This document shows, one piece after another, positions 46,101 through 57,100 of a stretch of DNA of 64,000 nucleotides. The translations under genes were made by a program, and so were the position numbers. The stretch comes from Aporrectodea caliginosa (lineage: Eukaryota; Annelida; Clitellata; Crassiclitellata; Lumbricidae): contig JACEVL010000161.1 in the NCBI GenBank assembly GCA_020284085.1, positions 1,430,001 through 1,494,000 on the forward strand, given 5' to 3'. Each line of letters opens with the position of its first letter. Within the stretch, counting starts at the first letter, position 1. The notes under the pieces are model-generated. The model was not told the DNA's origin. It ran no database searches and was given only the letters and a program-made list of their open reading frames with translations.

Positions 46101-49100
46101 TCACAGGTGGTATATCCTTAATAAATGCCAAGGTCAAGCAGTGGGCCGTTCCATTTGAGATTGTTCTTTTTGTTTTTATTATTACTATTATGGTTTTATT
46201 ATATTGTAAAATAAATCAGAGATTGGATCAGGTTAGGGGTATTGTCATGGTCAATGTTAATTCATTTACAAGTGGTTTTATACCTTGAGCAGAAAATTCC
46301 ACTCGAAATTAAAGTCAACAACCACTTTGTCCCATGGTGTCTGGATTTCATTAAGCAAAATTGTCAGGCCGTTAAGCTTGGCAAAGCCGACAATTGCATA
46401 AACAACATAAACATGCACGCGTGCACATTATATGTATATATATATATACTTATAATATATATAATATATATATGTATGTATTAATACAGTATTATGCATA
46501 CTATTATAGTATTACTATATAGACGTGTGCACATTATATGTTATGTATATATATATATATATTATATACTTATAATAAATATATATATATATATGTATTA
46601 TGCATACTATTATAGTATTACTATATAGACGGATGTATGTGCAAAGGAATATATATGCGTAGGATGTACGGTAGGGACCTGGCAAGCGTGTTTACGTTGA
46701 GGGGTGACTGGGTGTTGCAGGATCAATTTGTAGGCCTGTCGTATGGGTGGGGAGGGGGCATCGGGTGGGGAGGGGCATCAGTGCTGTTTTGTTCCGGACA
46801 TTGACCTTTTTATGTACTTGTGGTTGCATGGGGTGGGGGTGGATGACTCTATCCCAAGCTCTTTGAAGTTGTCTCCACCCAGCATCTCCTTTTCTACCCC
46901 CTTATACTCCCTCCCCATTCTTTATGATGTGTGTTGTAGGCGTGTGCTTTTGTTGACGTAAGTGGCATCGTTTTCTTTCTTGTGTTTCAGTTTTAGTATC
47001 AGTCAATGAAGAACCAATTCAGCTGCAGTTATGTGACACAGCGGGACAGGTTAGTCTTCGTGTGACATTAATCAGTGACACGTGTCTGCTATTATTAGCA
47101 GATTCTTCCAACTTGTCCAAATATTCTCTAATCGATGTTATGTAAATATCCAAAATTCCCACAAAGAAGGCATGTCAGAGGGACCATTTTACCCAACGGC
47201 ACTATATCAAATCAGGTCCACAAGAACCAGGGTGTTTGGTTAGTTTTGGTGCCAGGTCTGACATAATCCAGGGGTCAATCCAGAGTGAAAATGTGCTATG
47301 ACAGAAATCGTTGGTGGTGATGGTCATGATAAAGTGCAGGAATGGAAGCAGGGATGGAATAGCTTTATATCCAGAGTTATAAGTGTTTCTATACCAGTGT
47401 ATGGTTGGTGTACTCGTTAATGCTGAGTTGGGTAAGGACGCAAGTAGAGCAGAGAGTTTGAAACATCTGTTTGCCCTGCCCTGACATGGATTTGAACTGC
47501 TGGACTTGGGGTTAATAGCCCCACATGTTGACCACTAGACTATCATGTACTTTTCATCTAAACTGAGGCAAACATACTTTATCCATACTTTAACCATTAA
47601 TTTTCTAATGTAATCTGTAATTGGTGTCCCTACTTAGCGGGATTCTTTATCCCTTTAGGGCCTCCTTTTTGTAGCCATGTTGAAATTTAAATGTAAACCT
47701 GATGATTTTGTTTAGTTGGTTGCAAAATAAACATTTTTATTGGATTGATTGATTGATTGATCTGTGCTGAATTTTAGCTCAGTTTAAATTATTAACCAGT
47801 AGATGGATGCTAAGCTGAGCTGAAAACATCTCGTGTTAACATAGCTGTTCTGTGTGTGTTGGGTAGGATGATTTTGATCTTCTGCGGCCACTCTGCTACC
47901 CAAACGCCGATGTCTTCCTCCTCTGCTTCAGTATTGTTAATCCGACATCTTTCCACAACATCCGCGAAAAATGGCTTCCAGAGATTCGATCACACTGTCC
48001 CAACATTCCGATCATTCTAATCGGAACGCAGCTCGATCTCCGAAATGATGTCAAGGTCATCTCTTGTTCTACTTGCTTTGGAAATTTTTTAAAATAAACC
48101 TTGTGATCAATTATTTATGTTACGTATGATCCCTCAGGAATAATTATTGTATTATAATATCTATTAGTATTAGTATTAATGTTATAAATCATTCAAAATT
48201 AAATTAAACGATATCCAGAAAGGATAAGGTTACATACAAATGAACATATATATATATAAATAAACAACTAACTACTTTATGTAACATGCTGTGTTCTCTC
48301 AGCCAGGTGTTCGGAATAAACAAAAATACATTGATTGATTATTATCATTCTTATTATTACATGTAGTATCATTATTACAAAATGTGTAGTCTGCGAGCAA
48401 GGTCGTTCAGAAATGTGAAACTGGGATGTGATTAGTCATTTGCCCAGTGAAAAACAGAACTTTAAATATTCATATGTTGGAAAGCTAGTGAGTTTTTGAG
48501 GCATTTCCTGAAAAGGGAGAAGGAGAATGTGAGTCTAAAATCAATCAACTGTGTTTATTAGTTGTCTGTACACCAAATTGCGATTAGCAATTTGTTAATA
48601 AATGATATACTTACTTATGCTGAGGAGTTCCTTTTGGGTGTGTCAGTAACTGGATGTAGCAGTAGCGTTGCTACTTCCCTGTGCACTGAATTCCATAACT
48701 TTCAGGGCTGAATAGGACATAATGCCAGAACTTCTAGGACTGAAGAAGAGCAGTCCCTTAAACTAACCGTGAGAGGCAGCCATGGGTATGAAGTGTTAGC
48801 GACTTCATTTGCTTAGCCTTGGCATATGAGGAGTGGTGAGGCAGTCCTTTTCCTCACTACCATATATCTTCCCACTGACAGTGTGCGATCAGTGTACTCA
48901 TTATAGCTGAGTTCGTAACGGGCACAGGTGGAGCAGAAATCTCAACACAAATTTCCGCCCTGTTGGGATTTGAATGCCCAACCTCTTGGTGGACAATCCA
49001 GCATGCTAACCACTACACCAGGGGTGGGCAAACTACGGCCCGCGGGCCAGATCCGGCCCGCCAACGCTTTTTATCCGGCCCGCCAAAACATTTTATCTGG

Positions 49101-51394
49101 TCCAAACAATTCTTCAGAAAAGTAAAAGTCATACAATTTAGACCGCAAGAAGAATTCCTCATGCTGCTTTCTTATTTGCTATTCCGGTTTGTATTATTCG
49201 CATTCACTTACATCTGTGAACAAACATTTTCAACTATGAAGATAAACAAATCCAAGTAAAAATCTCAGTTAGCTATATCTAAATTTGAACTCGATAATAC
49301 GAATGTGAACTTAGTCTCTCGAAGCCGTCATTATCGGATTCTCCAGCTCCGAGTGGTTTCTCGCTCTTCCTCATGATACCCTAGTGGTCCTTGTGCATGT
49401 TTTTGTAACTAGTCGAATTGACCACTGTTGATCGACTCTCGTTGGCCTCACCTTGGAGTTCTTGGGCGACAAGATCGGGTTCTGTGCTCGGCTGCTTGGC
49501 TCATTATGCGAATTCACAAATTCGCCTCTGTCTTTGCCCACATGCGCGATGTGTTGCACTTGCTCCCTGTGACCCAACGGATCTCATACCGGATTCCTGC
49601 TTTGGTTTCACGCTGCATTCTCGGCTGTGCTCTATTTTACCTCCAGGGGTGATCTCTGCCGCCCAGTGTCCGACTTTGTAGCAGGCCCTCCATCTGGAAT
49701 GACCTACCATCGGAGCTGCGTTTGCTACCTCTGACCAATCTAACTGGGTTTTATAAATCACTGAAGTCTTTTTTTCATTAGCCATGGCTGGGCTAGGAAC
49801 ACCCTGAGTATAGGCCTAGTTTGTTGAAGGTGAGCTATAATAATTGCCCAGAATTAATGAATGCAACCAGCGCCGTGGGGCCCGTGGCGCATTGGATAAC
49901 ATCTGGCACAGAGAGCGAGAGGTACCGAGTTCGAGCCCCGTTGGGCGGATATGCTTTCTAGGCTGCTATTAGTGCGATCACACTGTCCCAACATTCCGAT
50001 CATTCTAATCGGAACGCAGCTCGATCTCCGAAATGATGTCAAGGTCATCTCTTGTTCTACTTGCTTTGAAAAATTTCGAACTAATCCTTTTGATCAATTA
50101 TTAATATTACTTTTCCCAAGATGATACGTATAATCCCTCAAGAACACTTATAATATTTAAATTGTTGTTATTATTATCATTCTTATTATTAATTAGTATT
50201 ATTATTACCAAAATCTTGTATACCACAAGCAAGGTCATTCAGAGATGTGAAACTGGGATGTGATTAGTCATATGCCCAGTGAAAAACAGAATAAATATTC
50301 AGATGTTGGAAAGCCAGCGAGTTTTTGAGGCATTTCCTGAAAAAGAGAGAAAGAGAACGTGAGTGGAGAATCAATCAACTGTATTAATAGATGTCTGTAC
50401 ACCAAAGTGTGATTAGCAATTGGTTAATAAAGAATTTACTTATGCTGAGGAGTTTCCCTTTGGGTGTGTCGGTAACTGGATGTAGCAGTAGTGTTGCTAC
50501 TTCCCTGTGCACTGAATTCCATAACTTTTAGGGCTGAATAGGACAAAATACCCAGAACTTTTAGGACTAAATAGAGCTAAATGACAGAACTGTTAGGACT
50601 TAATTCTAGAACTTTTAGGAATGAAGAAGAGCAGTCCCTTAAGCTAAGCTAACCTGAGAGGCAGCCATGGATATGAAGTGTTAGCGACTTCGTTTTCTTA
50701 GCCTTGGCTTATGAGGGAGGGTGGCCAGTCCTCTCCATCACCGCCTTGTATCTTCCCCACCGGCAGTGTGCAGTCAGTGTACTCAGCTGAGTTCGCAAGG
50801 GGCACAGGTGGAGTAGAAATCTCGACACAAATTTCTGCCCTGTTGGGATTTGAATCCCCAACCTCTTGGTTGACAGTCCAGCATACTAACCATTAGACTA
50901 TCACAGACCCTTTCAAGAGCTTCTAATAGGACAGAACAAGTATGTATCGTAGTATGTTAATTAAGCCACAGGTGTTCTGATCGAGTCTTGGAATGTTGAG
51001 TGACTCTGACAGGTATGTATATCGAGTCTCGAGGTATGTTGATTGAGTTACAGGTATGTTTGTTGATTTACAGGTGCTCTTAGATCTAGGCAATTATGGC
51101 GAGAGACCGGTTATGGAGGCTGATGGGAGATCGAAAGCGAGAGAGTTGGGAGCCATTGCTTACATGGAATGCTCCGCTCTGACTCAGAAGAACATGAAGG
51201 AGGTTTTCGACTTGGCAATAGGAACAGCGCTCAGCCGACAGCGAGCAGCGTCATCACACGATATGATGCAGGAAGCTGTATCACGGAAAGGCTCCAAGAG
51301 AATCAGTTTTAAAATGAATCATAGTGTTAACGCTACAAAATCGCCATCTCGACATCGATGGAAAAGATCATTGTGCTGCTTTTTATGCAGGTGA
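43121..51394 (+). CDS. Atypical Rho GTPase, RHOU/RHOV-like
   Basis: Four coding exons: 43121-43319, 46991-47049, 47867-48055 and 51074-51394; 768 nt, 255 aa, in agreeing phase. After a ~30-residue basic N-terminus come the P-loop GDGAVGKTS, switch I region [11 protein letters not shown]3 DTAGQDDFD, Rho-type insert region [12 protein letters not shown]4 GTQLDLR (TQxD rather than TKxD, as in RHOU/RHOV) and G5 ECSALTQKN. The C-terminus [10 protein letters not shown] is a cysteine cluster with no CAAX box, so palmitoylation rather than prenylation is expected, as in RHOU/RHOV. These are Cdc42-related, fast-cycling GTPases acting on PAK/actin at membranes. The N-terminus lacks the long Pro-rich region of vertebrate members. 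Which of the two paralogues it represents, or a pre-duplication ancestor, cannot be told. The third coding exon is partly repeated in the following intron. Confidence 0.92.
43650..44070 (+). mobile_element. Truncated L2/CR1-like LINE end
   Basis: The frame reads [30 protein letters not shown] and [16 protein letters not shown] before a stop: a diverged RT C-terminus. In intron 1 of the GTPase gene. Confidence 0.7.
44672..44830 (+). repeat. tRNA-derived SINE, GTAGTGGTTAGCGTGCTGG family, copy 1
   Basis: GATAGTGTAGTGGTTAGCGT (A box) and GGGGTTGGGGTTCAAATCCC (B box) make a clear tRNA-like head. The body reads CAGAAATTTGGTTCGAGATT. Copies on the other strand are at 47390-47560, 48640-49022 and 50450-50915. 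Confidence 0.8.
44859..44963. mobile_element. hAT-type MITE, GTTTCCGTTA family, copy 2
   Basis: 105 bp with tips CAGTGTTTCCGTTA and TAACGGATCACTG and exact duplications GACACGCC (44851-44858 and 44964-44971). It shares GTCCAAAAAGAGGACGTATT and TCACACCGA with copy 1 at 9734. It sits at the end of the SINE at 44672. Confidence 0.92.
46430..46640 (+). repeat. Tandem duplication of an AT-rich ~100 bp unit
   Basis: Two consecutive units start at GTGCACATTATATG (46430 and 46527) and end TATTACTATATAGACG, each with internal (TA)n runs of different length. Confidence 0.88.
47390..47560 (-). repeat. tRNA-derived SINE (antisense), GTAGTGGTTAGCGTGCTGG family, copy 2
   Basis: Plus strand ends GATTTGAACTGCTGGACTTG ... 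TTGACCACTAGACTATCATG, the reverse complement of the tRNA-like head. In intron 2 of the GTPase gene. Confidence 0.6.
47620..47762 (+). repeat. Non-LTR retrotransposon 3' end with (ATTG)n tail
   Basis: GGTGTCCCTACTTAGCGGGA ... CCCTTTAGGGCCTCC ... GGTTGCAAAATAAAC then (GATT)n. It matches 3035-3180 and lies about 105 bp upstream of the third coding exon of the GTPase gene. Confidence 0.7.
47987..49010 (+). repeat. Intragenic duplication, source copy
   Basis: Begins inside the third coding exon (codon CGA of IRSHC) and runs through the splice donor, ~550 bp of intron and the antisense SINE. Copy B is at 49975-50915. The first 94 bp are identical in both copies; the rest shows frequent substitutions and indels. 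Confidence 0.85.
48640..49022 (-). repeat. tRNA-derived SINE (antisense), GTAGTGGTTAGCGTGCTGG family, copy 3
   Basis: Full-length on the minus strand: head from GTGTAGTGGTTAGCATGCTG with TTGGGCATTCAAATCCC, a body with GAGATTTCTGCTCC and a 3' region around GGCAGCCATGGGTATGAAGT. Paired with 50450-50915 through the duplication. Confidence 0.7.
49020..49310 (+). mobile_element. hAT element remnant with transposase C-terminus
   Basis: Left tip CAGGGGTGGGCAAACTACGG followed by GGCCCGCGGGCC, typical of hAT elements. It is followed at ~49208-49259 by the frame [16 protein letters not shown], the conserved hAT-transposase dimerisation end (C-x-Q-x-F-S-x-M-K). Only the two ends are joined; the catalytic middle is deleted and the right tip was not found. 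It directly abuts the SINE head. Confidence 0.75.
49310..49790 (+). mobile_element. Truncated L2/CR1-like LINE end
   Basis: The frame reads [25 protein letters not shown] and, after a shift, [16 protein letters not shown] and [10 protein letters not shown] with a stop. A decayed RT C-terminus in intron 3 of the GTPase gene. Confidence 0.65.
49876..49972 (+). repeat. tRNA-derived SINE, GGCGCATTGGATAACA family, copy 2
   Basis: GGGCCCGTGGCGCATTGGAT and ACCGAGTTCGAGCCCC are strong A and B boxes. It is cut at TAGGCTGC, exactly where duplicated GTPase exon sequence begins. Confidence 0.75.
49975..50915 (+). pseudogene. Partial exon duplicate of the Rho GTPase (copy B)
   Basis: 49975-50043 repeats, without a single change, the last 23 codons of the third coding exon ([23 protein letters not shown]), including the G4 motif and the GT donor, then 25 identical intronic bases. 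The flanking intron part is ~80-90% similar to 48081-49010. No acceptor places it in frame: an AG at 49972 would shift the frame. It is therefore most likely a dead duplicate inside intron 3. Confidence 0.85.
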
Positions 51395-53159
51395 AGGGGT
51401 TTCAGCCTCGTTCTTCCCAAAACACGATGCAAAGATTATATATGGCAACTTTAAGAGACGCTCAAGAAGGACGATATACAAATTTTCGATTGCTTTAGAT
51501 TTAAACTGAACAATGCAATGTCATCTATACACGTTTATTCAGAGTCTGGGTTGCGTTGATCGCTGTTGGAATTTCTGATCTGTGGAAATTTCCTATCTGT
51601 GGAAATTCAGAGCTGTGGAAATCCCTATATGTGGAAATTTCTGATCTAGTTGAAATGATTTTGCTGTTTTTTATAAGCATCTGGTGTGCATTAGAGCAAT
51701 TTCTGATTGTAAATTGGCTTTGATTTCAAGAGGGACGTTATACCTAGTGAAAAATGTATCGCTAGCGTTCGGTGAGCAAGCATGGCCTTCTATTGTAAAT
51801 CTGTTTTTTTATGGTTGTACATAATTGAATATTTTTCGATTAAGTTATTCCAATGAAGAAAGCTTGAAATTTTTCCGGTTGGTGAAAAATTTTCGTTATA
51901 ATTTTTGCAGAAGATCGATTCGTGAAAATACCTTCAGGGGAATTTAGCAGTTAAAGAAATTTTACTGAATTAGGAGTTATGTGTTGAAATTAAGCTGGGA
52001 CATAGTGGCCTTACCAACTGTTGTCCCAAAAAGCTCGAGGACTCTTAGCGTTTTGTGCCATTGTATACTCTGAAAGTTCTGTACTTTGCATTAAGGACTT
52101 GCCTGCAAATTTATATTGCTCTGTATTATGTACATAATATTATGTGTTTCTGTAACTCATTATGCTTGTGATTATTGATAATCATGCTCTTTTAATACGT
52201 TTTAAAGTATACATATTAATTAGTTCATGAATATGTAATTAGGTTAATGATTTTTTGCACCTATGAGAAGTGATAAATATTAGACATGTGGATATTAATA
52301 ATGAAGTCCACGTATGCTATTTGCTGTATAACTGAAATATGAAGAAACTCGGTTTGTGGAGGATTACACTAAAGTAATTGAGCTCTGCACGCATACAGAA
52401 CTGAATGGATATTAGTATTTTAATCATTATATTTTTGTTGTTTTGAGTGGTTTGTTAGATATTTACAACACTGTTGGGCAGGAACACTATATTTAGCCAT
52501 TCCCATGTTATGAATATTAATTAAAACATGAATATGTTAATTAGACATGTGATTATCGATAAACACACTATGTTTATAAGATGTATATGAATATTAATCC
52601 AATTATGCAGATGCGAGATTTTGCCGTGTTGTACATTACCAAGATATCTGCCTTCTACCGTGTTATGTATGGATTTTTAATTGCCTCGACAAACAAGGTC
52701 TTTGGTGTATATGAATTGTTTTATTTTCCTTTCTATGTACAGTTTTACACTTATTTTTACAGTTTTTCAAATAAATTGCTGGACATCTGTGATCCGAGTT
52801 AACTGTCATTGTTTCTCGATTATCATAAAGACGATTTATGCGACTTCTTGTGTTCATTGTCACTTGTCTTTGCTTGCCCTTTGTTGGCATGCCAACAAAT
52901 ATCGAACTGATTTTCGTCTTGAACCAAAAAACTAAACGAAATGACTGCTACTTTGACGCTGCCATCGGGAACAAATTGACCGAAATGCGCAATAAAAACA
53001 AGATGAGAGTATGCTGATGGCCACCTCCAAACAGAACATTTCACGTCATTGCAACCATTCCAGCAAAGTTAAAAAGCAACTGATGCAGGTGACTTTGAAT
53101 GGTCACTGTCGTCCACCTCTTCTTGTTCCTTGTAATTGATTGACTAAAGTCCACTCTTG
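51395..53159. other. Convergent 3' ends of the Rho GTPase gene and GPATCH11
   Basis: A/T-rich, almost free of recognisable repeats, probably mainly the long 3' UTR of the GTPase gene. An AATAAA at 52769-52774 is a plausible plus-strand polyadenylation signal. A minus-strand AATAAA (52720-52725) could end GPATCH11, which would make the two 3' ends overlap by tens of bases. A fourfold GTGGAAAT(T/C) motif lies at 51585-51650. Confidence 0.45.
52769..52774 (+). terminator. Polyadenylation signal AATAAA
   Basis: Canonical hexamer 1.37 kb after the GTPase stop codon, followed at ~20 bp by a TGTGATCC/TGTCATTG stretch. Assigned to the Rho-type gene by position only. Confidence 0.4.
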
Positions 53160-54158
53160 TTAGTGGTCATCTGCAGTGTCTCCCGGACAGTTCGTCGCCA
53201 AGTCATCGTCATCTAAATTATGTACATAATGACATTCACTTAGTAGACAATTACAAGTAATTAGTAGCAAATTACACATTCTAGGTAATTCCTAATCAAG
53301 TGCAAGAGACTGAATCATATGGCCTTTCATTCATTCAGAGCATTTATGTAGCATCTCTGCAGGTTGACTATTCGGGGCATTATATAAGGACCTTGTGTAG
53401 TTTTGTGTACTTTACCCATTTCTCCTTTGCTTACTCCATTTGGCTACTTAAAGTAATTGTAATTAGCACCTGTGCACAAAGCATCAACCGATGGCACACC
53501 AAAACCAAGCTGTAATCAGGTCGACATCCAGAAGATCAGTCCATCAGAGACAGTTCTAAGAAAGGCAGAAGATGGTCACCTCAGCAATAATAATGGTAAT
53601 AATAATATTCTGGTTTTCAGTCTTACCTTCAAATCTAGTTCCACACCATGTGCAGTAGTGGTATGTTGTTCGTAAGTATTCGGTCACCATTGCAAGTCTT
53701 TCGGGAATCTGAACAAAAGTTAAACAAATTGTTTTGGTGACAAAATTTTCAGCAGAAAGATATCGTCCAAGAGTTTGAAGATTAGCAAGATTAGCTGTAA
53801 ACTAAAACATTTGAAAGAAACACATACGAGGTGAGAAGCTGCAAAGTGCAAACTTCACAATTTAACGAGCCTCCTGCCATGTCGGGCGGGAGATGGTTGA
53901 ATGGTAACACGCTGGCACGAAGATCAGAAGGATGCGGGTTCGATACCTACTAGCCCCATATGATTACTCGGCCTTCCACTCCTTAGTGGATGACTGTAAA
54001 ATGAGCAGTAGGACACATGGGCACCTTGCAGACTGCCAAACTGTTAAATTTTACTCCTGTTAAACTTATTATCATCTGCTACTACTATATCATGTAATCT
54101 TACTGGGTACGTGTCAGTATGAATTAATAAACAAATATTATTATAATTATTATTACAT

Positions 54159-54199
<41 letters not shown>

Positions 54200-57100
54200 G
54201 CAACTGAATCCAGGACAACTGTTGCCATGGTTACAGAGTGTTTCATCTCCAACCACTGATTATGGCATAGAATTCAGTTTATTAGAGAGGATTCAATAGC
54301 TAACATACCGACACCAGTTGATCCTCTGCATGCATAGCCTCCTCTTCCTCATCCACTTCCTCTTCTTCCTCATCCTCATCCCGCTGTGGCAAGAGTTTTG
54401 CAGGCCAAAAGAACAGTCGACAAGGAACAGTGACTTCCTGGCACAGAAAGAAAATCAGAATTGATGACGAAAACCGACTTTTCAGGATTCATTCGTAAAT
54501 AATGTTTTGCAGAAAATTAAGCAAGTTACCGACCGTTTTACACCACCTTATGCATGGGCATTGCAAATGCAAATTTAATTACATAGAGAGTTAGAGACCA
54601 AACTTGTAGGCATCCAATAATATACTGCTCACTGTATGGTCGTGCATAGCATATAAAGTACCAGGTAGTATCCAAACTGTGCTGGACCCAACTTCTTACT
54701 GTTTTGGCATACCATAATAATAAGGTAATAATAAGGTCACATTCTAAACCTAATGTTGGCATATACACACAGCTGGACCCAAATTCTAACACTGTATATA
54801 GCATTGGCATTTATTCCACCCGGGGGATGAGATGAGTGAGGTGGTTTCCCGTTGCCTTCCTCACAGACAACTGGGTTAGCAACTTGCAGGGTTGCTAAAT
54901 TAATTATGGACTTATTGAAACTCGCTACAGTCAATCTTCCCAACACAAGGATTTAGATGCGATTATTTCAGCAGATACCGATTGTGGGAACTACTGTTTC
55001 AAAGCGACCATTAATAGATTCCCTATACATTACGATAAGGAAGCAACAGAAATCTGCAGATACGACAAGATAAAAACAGTTACGTTTTCAGAATCGAGTT
55101 GTTCGCAGACTTTCTGGCTCTGCGCCAGATCCTTTTCCGTTTCGCGATCGGCAAACTTGGCACTGATGTTTTGTCTCCATTCCTTCTCTCGTTTCTGTCG
55201 CTTCTGCGCCATCATCGACCTCATTGCCTTCACCTCAGCCTCCTTCCTCTTGCGCTCCGTCTTCTCTCCGAGGCCACAACGGTCGACCTTCACCTCGATT
55301 GGAATGGGCTCCAGCTTTCCGGTACCTAAATTTAAAAAAAGGGAACGGATGAGAATGCACAACAGCTTTCAAAGTTTGCTTTACAAACAGCAACTGGCAA
55401 ATCCGTTTATGTAAAATACCTGGATATAAGATAAAGTAAGGTAAGGTAACTGCTCATTCATCATGTGCTTCTATCTTCATACAGTTTTGAGAAGCATGGG
55501 CCTTGAGATCAAAGAGTCCTGACTAAAAATTGAAAATATGACACTGACAATCCAATAACCATCCTTTCTTAGCAAGCTATTTGGCTTTATAACATTCTAT
55601 TTGTAACAATGCACAGCAATTCAAACCCAGAGCTAGGACCCAATGAACTAATAGCAAAACTGTGCTGCAACACCATCAATTGATATCTAATGTATTATTA
55701 TAAAGGTGCTATAGAAGTTCTTTAATTAGATTTAGAATAAACTAGAGCTGAAATCATAATAAAACACTGCTGTTACATTCCAGTATGACTCAATTTCTCA
55801 GTGACACAAGTATCAATACAATCCAACCTCTGAGGTACTGATAAAATATCGCTGATAACCATCGCCGTTAATAAACCACAATTCAGACGTGAATTACTTT
55901 TCAACCATTCACCTGTCTTTCCGATCGCAGTTCCGGCCTTGTAGCCCATCTTTTCTAGGAGTCGAAAGCCCCTGTTCTCTGAACCCAGTGCGTTCTTGAG
56001 TCCTTCCTCACGCTTTTCACTCTCAATGACTTTATGAGGCACATTCTGCTGACGATGCAGTTGATTCTTTACGTGATGCTCTGCCTCCTTTCGATGCAGT
56101 CTGGCAACTCTCTCTGGAACTAAGCCAGGTCTTTGGTCGCTACTACAAGAAACAACGATTCAACAAAAAAATTCTTCACTGTAACAACCATTGCCAAATG
56201 CCATGTTATGGCTTATACTGGTTTTCTCAAGAGTTTTTCCAACACTCCATAATAGCATAAACTTGGTTCAAACAAACCAACTGTCATATTTTAAACCCGC
56301 AGTACTAACACAATTTTCAGCTGCTGGGCCAACCCTCTGCTCTTCCAAGAATTGTTTATTCAATCCGAACTCAAAACTTCATCCGACTTATCCACGCTGC
56401 ATGTGACTTGGATCAATAAACAACTAAAACTTCCCTTAAAATGCACTTTCATAATCGTAATACCCAACTCTCTAAACACCACTTTAAAGCTAAGTGCAGG
56501 GCAGCAGCTTATTCACTTGCGCTGCGTAGATTCAGAAGGGTAGTTTAGTTCAGGAACATCAAATGGAGATCCAAGTCCAGATAGATGATATATTGGTTTT
56601 ATTTTCTGACAGGTTGACAGATTTGCAACCAGTTACAATAGAAATATGTTAAATAATGAAATAAAAAACAAATTAAAAATCAGACAGGAGTGCAGTCAGG
56701 TGAGACCTAGGGCAAGCGTTTGTAAAGTGGAATCCATAGGAGATGCAAAAGCAGGTTAAGTCTTTATTAAGGTCAGTCGGAAAATCGCGTGTACATCGCT
56801 TTGAGGTAGCCTTTGGATCTACACCTGGAACCGATTTCACCCCGCCTATCGATTATGTTTTGATTACGCGCCTATGAATAAGCTGGTTAACTTAAGCTTC
56901 TTGCAGGGTGGCCACAGAAATATGATTTCAAAATTCCCTGAGTTTTCCAGGTTTTCCAGAACATTTTTTGAATTTTCCAGAGCACATTTTAATCAGTTAA
57001 TTATTATATATAGGCCTAAAGCATACAAGTTGAAAGAAGACGGCCTCACCCTGTTAGCCGCACCTGTTAATTTTTTTATTAAAGTCCTCAGAATAGTTCA

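Noticed and set aside
49876..49950. Possible functional tRNA gene
   Set aside because: A and B boxes are good but no cloverleaf closes, and the sequence continues into a SINE body shared with 34729.
56190..56540. LINE-like frame (AAGPTLCSSKNCLF)
   Set aside because: Faintly like the GPxxWNxLP end of L2 ORF2, but the Trp and Leu-Pro are absent and no 3' signal follows.
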